9,484 nt of DNA from positions 1 through 9,484 of the forward strand of contig JAQCBG010000015.1 in the NCBI GenBank assembly GCA_027621485.1, read 5' to 3'. The translations under genes and the position numbers were made by a program. The notes beneath the pieces are model-generated. The model was not told the DNA's origin, made no database searches, and saw only the letters and a program-made list of their open reading frames with translations. Each line of letters starts with the position of its first letter. Position 1 is the first letter of the stretch. The stretch comes from Pseudomonadota bacterium (GTDB lineage: Bacteria > Pseudomonadota > Alphaproteobacteria > Rickettsiales > Midichloriaceae). Shown here piece after piece: positions 7,755 through 9,484 of this stretch.

Positions 7755-8111
7755 CTATTTTATTGTTGATTGATTATTTTCTGTAAACTCATCTTCTTTA
7801 TAAATGGTGATTTCTCCATAGTTATCTAAATGCATGTAATCCATTACCTCTCCCTCGCTTAACATTCCTCTTAATTTTACTCTTTTGCCAATACTCAGCT
7901 CTTTCTCATGCTCCTTACAGTATTTTGATAATTTTTCTCCACTTATGAGAATTTCGCATTCTATCCCACTATCCTCTCTTATATGCATCCATCCAAGCCC
8001 TGCTGATCTATCTTTTTGATCACATACGATATGTGGTATTTCTGTTATAATACCACTTACTATGGCGTTTTCTTGATGCTCTATCATATATTTTTGTGTT
8101 TGAACGATCAT
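7755..8111 (-). CDS. Small OB-fold-like protein, unknown role
   Basis: 118 residues, no signal peptide or membrane helix, so probably cytoplasmic. The order of elements looks like an OB fold: strand VSGIITEIPHIV (about 18-29), a strand ending GWMHIRED (40-47), strand ECEILISG (51-58), helix EKLSKYCKEHEKEL (59-72), strand IGKRVKLRGMLS (74-85) and a last strand GEITIY (98-103). The G-K-R-V-K-L-R-G pattern is typical of OB domains of the tRNA anti-codon and single-stranded DNA binding kinds. It could bind single-stranded DNA or RNA during transfer, or have a regulatory role; both are inference. I do not recognise a named family. It lies between the TPR-like gene and the pilin gene, with an AGG ribosome site before the ATG, and is clearly part of the same transcript. 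A short perfect inverted repeat lies inside the 5' part of the gene. Confidence 0.75.
   Translation of the reverse strand: MIVQTQKYMIEHQENAIVSGIITEIPHIVCDQKDRSAGLGWMHIREDSGIECEILISGEKLSKYCKEHEKELSIGKRVKLRGMLSEGEVMDYMHLDNYGEITIYKEDEFTENNQSTIK
8033..8056. repeat. Perfect 8-bp inverted repeat near the 5' end of the OB-fold gene
   Basis: GTGGTATT at 8033-8040 is matched by its exact reverse complement AATACCAC at 8049-8056, with an 8-base loop. In the transcript this hairpin would start about 56 bases after the start codon of the OB-fold-like gene, inside codons for VSGIITEIPH. No run of U follows it, so it is not a normal terminator. It may be chance or may affect translation or RNA stability. 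Confidence 0.4.
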
Positions 8112-8130
8112 ATTTACCTATTATTTGATT

Positions 8131-8484
8131 TTATAATTCATCATGATTTATACACTCGCCACTACTTTTTAATATTCCTATTAAATCTAATACTGGCTCA
8201 TTACCTTCGTTCCATTTATCTATTGCAAATGCTTTTAACGACCATTCTTCTGCTTTTTTACATTCTTGATTTGATAAATATGCATATGCCATACATATTT
8301 GTTGCTCTATCTCACCTTCTCTAGCTCGTTTTGCATCACAATCATCAATTTTCACAGGCTCTCTTGTTAATATTTTTCTCAACTCATTTCCTCCGTAGTC
8401 TACAATCATTTGTGTGCGTCCATTATCTCCCTCTACAACCTTGATTGAACCTGATAGCTTTTTTGCTTTAAATTCTTTTTTCAT
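8131..8484 (-). CDS. Small protein with one TPR-like helix pair, unknown role
   Basis: 117 residues, without a signal peptide or membrane helix. The N-terminal half (1-45) is basic and probably beta-rich (SGSIKVVEGDNG, then TQMIVDYGG). The C-terminal half has a helix pair resembling one tetratricopeptide or Sel1-type repeat: EIEQQICMAYAYLS at 58-71 and KKAEEWSLKAFAID at 76-89, with the small and aromatic residues at usual TPR spacing. Cysteines are at 49, 64, 75 and 111. TPR units bind other proteins, so a partner or chaperone role is possible but not shown. I do not recognise a family. It begins 18 bases after the traT stop with a GAGG ribosome site 5-6 bases before its ATG, and stops 19 bases before the OB-fold gene. 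It is probably in the same transcript. Confidence 0.72.
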   Translation of the reverse strand: MKKEFKAKKLSGSIKVVEGDNGRTQMIVDYGGNELRKILTREPVKIDDCDAKRAREGEIEQQICMAYAYLSNQECKKAEEWSLKAFAIDKWNEGNEPVLDLIGILKSSGECINHDEL

Positions 8485-8502
8485 TTTTACCTCTTGATTT
8501 GT

Positions 8503-9252
8503 TTATAATAATCCTGATATTGATTTGACTAAACCCTCTGTTAACTTCGGCTCCGCTTCGTCAAATTTCAAGTTAACCTTTTTTGCCACGCTCATAATTC
8601 TTGTTTGGTATTTTTTCCAATTTGTTTTTTGTTTCCATGTGGATTTTTTGTTACCACTACTCCCCTGTTTTAAGTTTGCATCACTGCTCTCACTTACATA
8701 GTTTCCTTCGGCTTTTTCACTTATTTGTAGGTCAGTTGTCATTGTGAAATTAACCACTTGCACAGCAGCATCTAGTACCGTATTTCCTATTCCTGTAAGC
8801 AATCCTATTCCAAGCATTGATCTGCCAGATCCTCCTGTTGCACCAGCTAATGCGGCACCAGTGGCAAAACCCTCTAACCCACTACCATATCCGCCACTTA
8901 GCACCTCAAATGGGTTTTCTAAAGTAGACTTTCCAACTTGCAAGATATTTGCTTGGATCATTATATTGGCTTGCTTTGGACTATTAACTATACGGTAGCC
9001 CTTGTTCTCAACTGCTGACCTGATTTTTGATTCAATATCTAATCCTGATTTATCGCTGGTATTTCTTATTTGTAGTAAAACTGTCCTTTTGTTATCTTCA
9101 ATTGGATCAAGAAAAATACTCGTTGACATTTTGGTCTCAACTTCCAACTTGCCATGTTTAATTATTTTGCTTGTTGTTTGACAGCCTACTAAACCAGTTA
9201 TTCCCGTTGCTAATACTGCTACTACTATGTATTTGTGTACTTGTTTGATCAC
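8503..9252 (-). CDS. traT: TraT-like outer-membrane lipoprotein (surface exclusion / complement resistance family)
   Basis: 249 residues (F TraT 244). TraT of F plasmids is an abundant outer-membrane lipoprotein that blocks stable mating-pair formation with cells already carrying the element (surface exclusion) and has been linked to serum resistance. The start is GTG at 9252, preceded by AGGAG six bases away. The lipoprotein signal ends in LVGC with the lipid-bearing C24. The following stretch CQTTSKIIKHGKLEVETKMS (24-43) and IFLDP are TraT hallmarks, as are RNTSDK (63-68), QANILQVGK (100-108), a glycine/alanine-rich hydrophobic segment (about 120-155), LDAAVQ, TTDLQISEK and the terminal KSISGLL. 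All family regions are kept. In F, traT lies far downstream near traS and traD; here it comes before the pilin gene, which is a different arrangement. Identification is strong from motifs; activity in exclusion is inferred from the family. Confidence 0.93.
   Translation of the reverse strand: MIKQVHKYIVVAVLATGITGLVGCQTTSKIIKHGKLEVETKMSTSIFLDPIEDNKRTVLLQIRNTSDKSGLDIESKIRSAVENKGYRIVNSPKQANIMIQANILQVGKSTLENPFEVLSGGYGSGLEGFATGAALAGATGGSGRSMLGIGLLTGIGNTVLDAAVQVVNFTMTTDLQISEKAEGNYVSESSDANLKQGSSGNKKSTWKQKTNWKKYQTRIMSVAKKVNLKFDEAEPKLTEGLVKSISGLL
8540..8577. repeat. Perfect 8-bp inverted repeat within the end of traT
   Basis: GTTAACTT at 8540-8547 and AAGTTAAC at 8570-8577 are exact reverse complements separated by 22 bases, inside the codons for the traT C-terminus (around VNLKFDEAEPKLT). 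It could form a long-looped hairpin near the end of traT or be a binding site, but AT-rich coding DNA makes such matches by chance fairly often. Confidence 0.3.
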
Positions 9253-9258
9253 TCTTTT

Positions 9259-9263
9259 CTCCT
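9259..9263 (-). promoter_or_regulatory. Ribosome binding site that fixes the GTG start of traT
   Basis: AGGAG on the minus strand lies six bases before a GTG that opens the lipoprotein signal peptide of traT. It overlaps the stop codon of the preceding gene, so it supports both the non-ATG start and translation coupled to that gene. Confidence 0.7.
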
Positions 9264-9474
9264 AATTTATTTGTTTGCTTTGGGTTATTTGATCGCCACT
9301 CACCCCTATTGTAAATAACGATAAATTTTTTGTTAATTGAGTTTTTTCCTCTTTAGATTTGTTAAATATTTCTGATCTGTTGTTTACTGCAGCTCTTAGC
9401 TTCTCTCTGATTTCTATCCTACTTTGATCAGTGTCTTTTTTCATCAAACATGATTCAAACATCCTATCTCTCAT
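9262..9474 (-). CDS. Unrecognised small gene at the window edge, 5' end uncertain
   Basis: The frame ends with TAG at 9262-9264, nine bases before the traT start. From the first ATG in the window (9474) it gives 70 residues, but the frame stays open through the right edge and no ribosome site is visible before that ATG, so this may be the C-terminal end of a longer protein. Other in-frame ATGs lie at residues 5 and 11. The visible part is charged and hydrophilic with a probable helix (residues 16-48, rich in K, E, R and N), then a short, more hydrophobic piece LSLFTIGVSGDQ (51-62). No signal peptide or membrane helix is seen. I do not recognise a family. Being immediately before traT with overlapping ribosome site suggests it is in the same operon. 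Confidence 0.5.
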   Translation of the reverse strand: MRDRMFESCLMKKDTDQSRIEIREKLRAAVNNRSEIFNKSKEEKTQLTKNLSLFTIGVSGDQITQSKQIN

Positions 9475-9484
9475 TAGTTTGTAT

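Noticed and set aside
7506..8324. Plus-strand frames opposite the pilin gene and the two small genes (7506-7769, 8016-8324), and 8744-8998 opposite traT
   Set aside because: All are mirror frames of better supported minus-strand genes with good ribosome sites and operon spacing.
1..9484. CRISPR array, tRNA/rRNA genes, insertion sequence ends or transposase, origin of transfer
   Set aside because: I saw no regularly spaced direct repeats, no tRNA-like cloverleaf, no transposase motif, and no intergenic gap of more than 20 bases that could hold such elements.

Overview
The window is a single, tightly packed block of genes all on the minus strand. It is the front part of an F-type (IncF-like) conjugative type IV secretion (T4SS) operon in an AT-rich genome. 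The F-type Tra set, very low GC, and dense overlapping genes fit an AT-rich alphaproteobacterium such as a Rickettsiales or related intracellular symbiont, where such operons occur in integrated elements and plasmids. This assignment is inference: no rRNA, tRNA or housekeeping gene is present to fix the taxon.

Reading in the direction of transcription (from 9484 down to 1), the layout is as follows. First come the end of an unrecognised small gene (9474-9262), a TraT-family lipoprotein (9252-8503), a small protein with one TPR-like helix pair (8484-8131) and a small OB-fold-like protein (8111-7755). Then comes a probable F-type pilin precursor, TraA (7744-7409), followed by TraL, TraE, TraK, TraB, TraV and TraC (7401-1668). 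This A-L-E-K-B-V-C order is that of the F plasmid, without the F accessory genes traP, trbD, trbG and traR. Last is a large gene that starts 8 bases after traC and runs off the left edge (1659-1). Neighbouring tra genes overlap by 1 to 14 bases or are separated by fewer than 20, so the block is probably one transcript. No clear internal promoter or terminator is visible.

Together these genes would make the pilus subunit (TraA), inner-membrane assembly factors (TraL, TraE), the envelope-spanning core complex (TraK secretin-like, TraV lipoprotein, TraB scaffold), the assembly ATPase (TraC) and a surface-exclusion type lipoprotein (TraT). All appear intact, with signal peptides, lipoboxes and Walker motifs preserved.

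The most unusual part is the gene at 1659-1. It is an open frame of at least 553 codons with a stop codon on neither side of it in the window. It is noticeably more AT-rich than the tra genes, lacks a signal peptide and membrane segments, and is built of degenerate helical repeats. It sits where F carries trbI and traW. I do not recognise its family. It is the best candidate here for something undescribed, for example a cargo or effector protein, or an element-specific structural protein, but its function is unknown.
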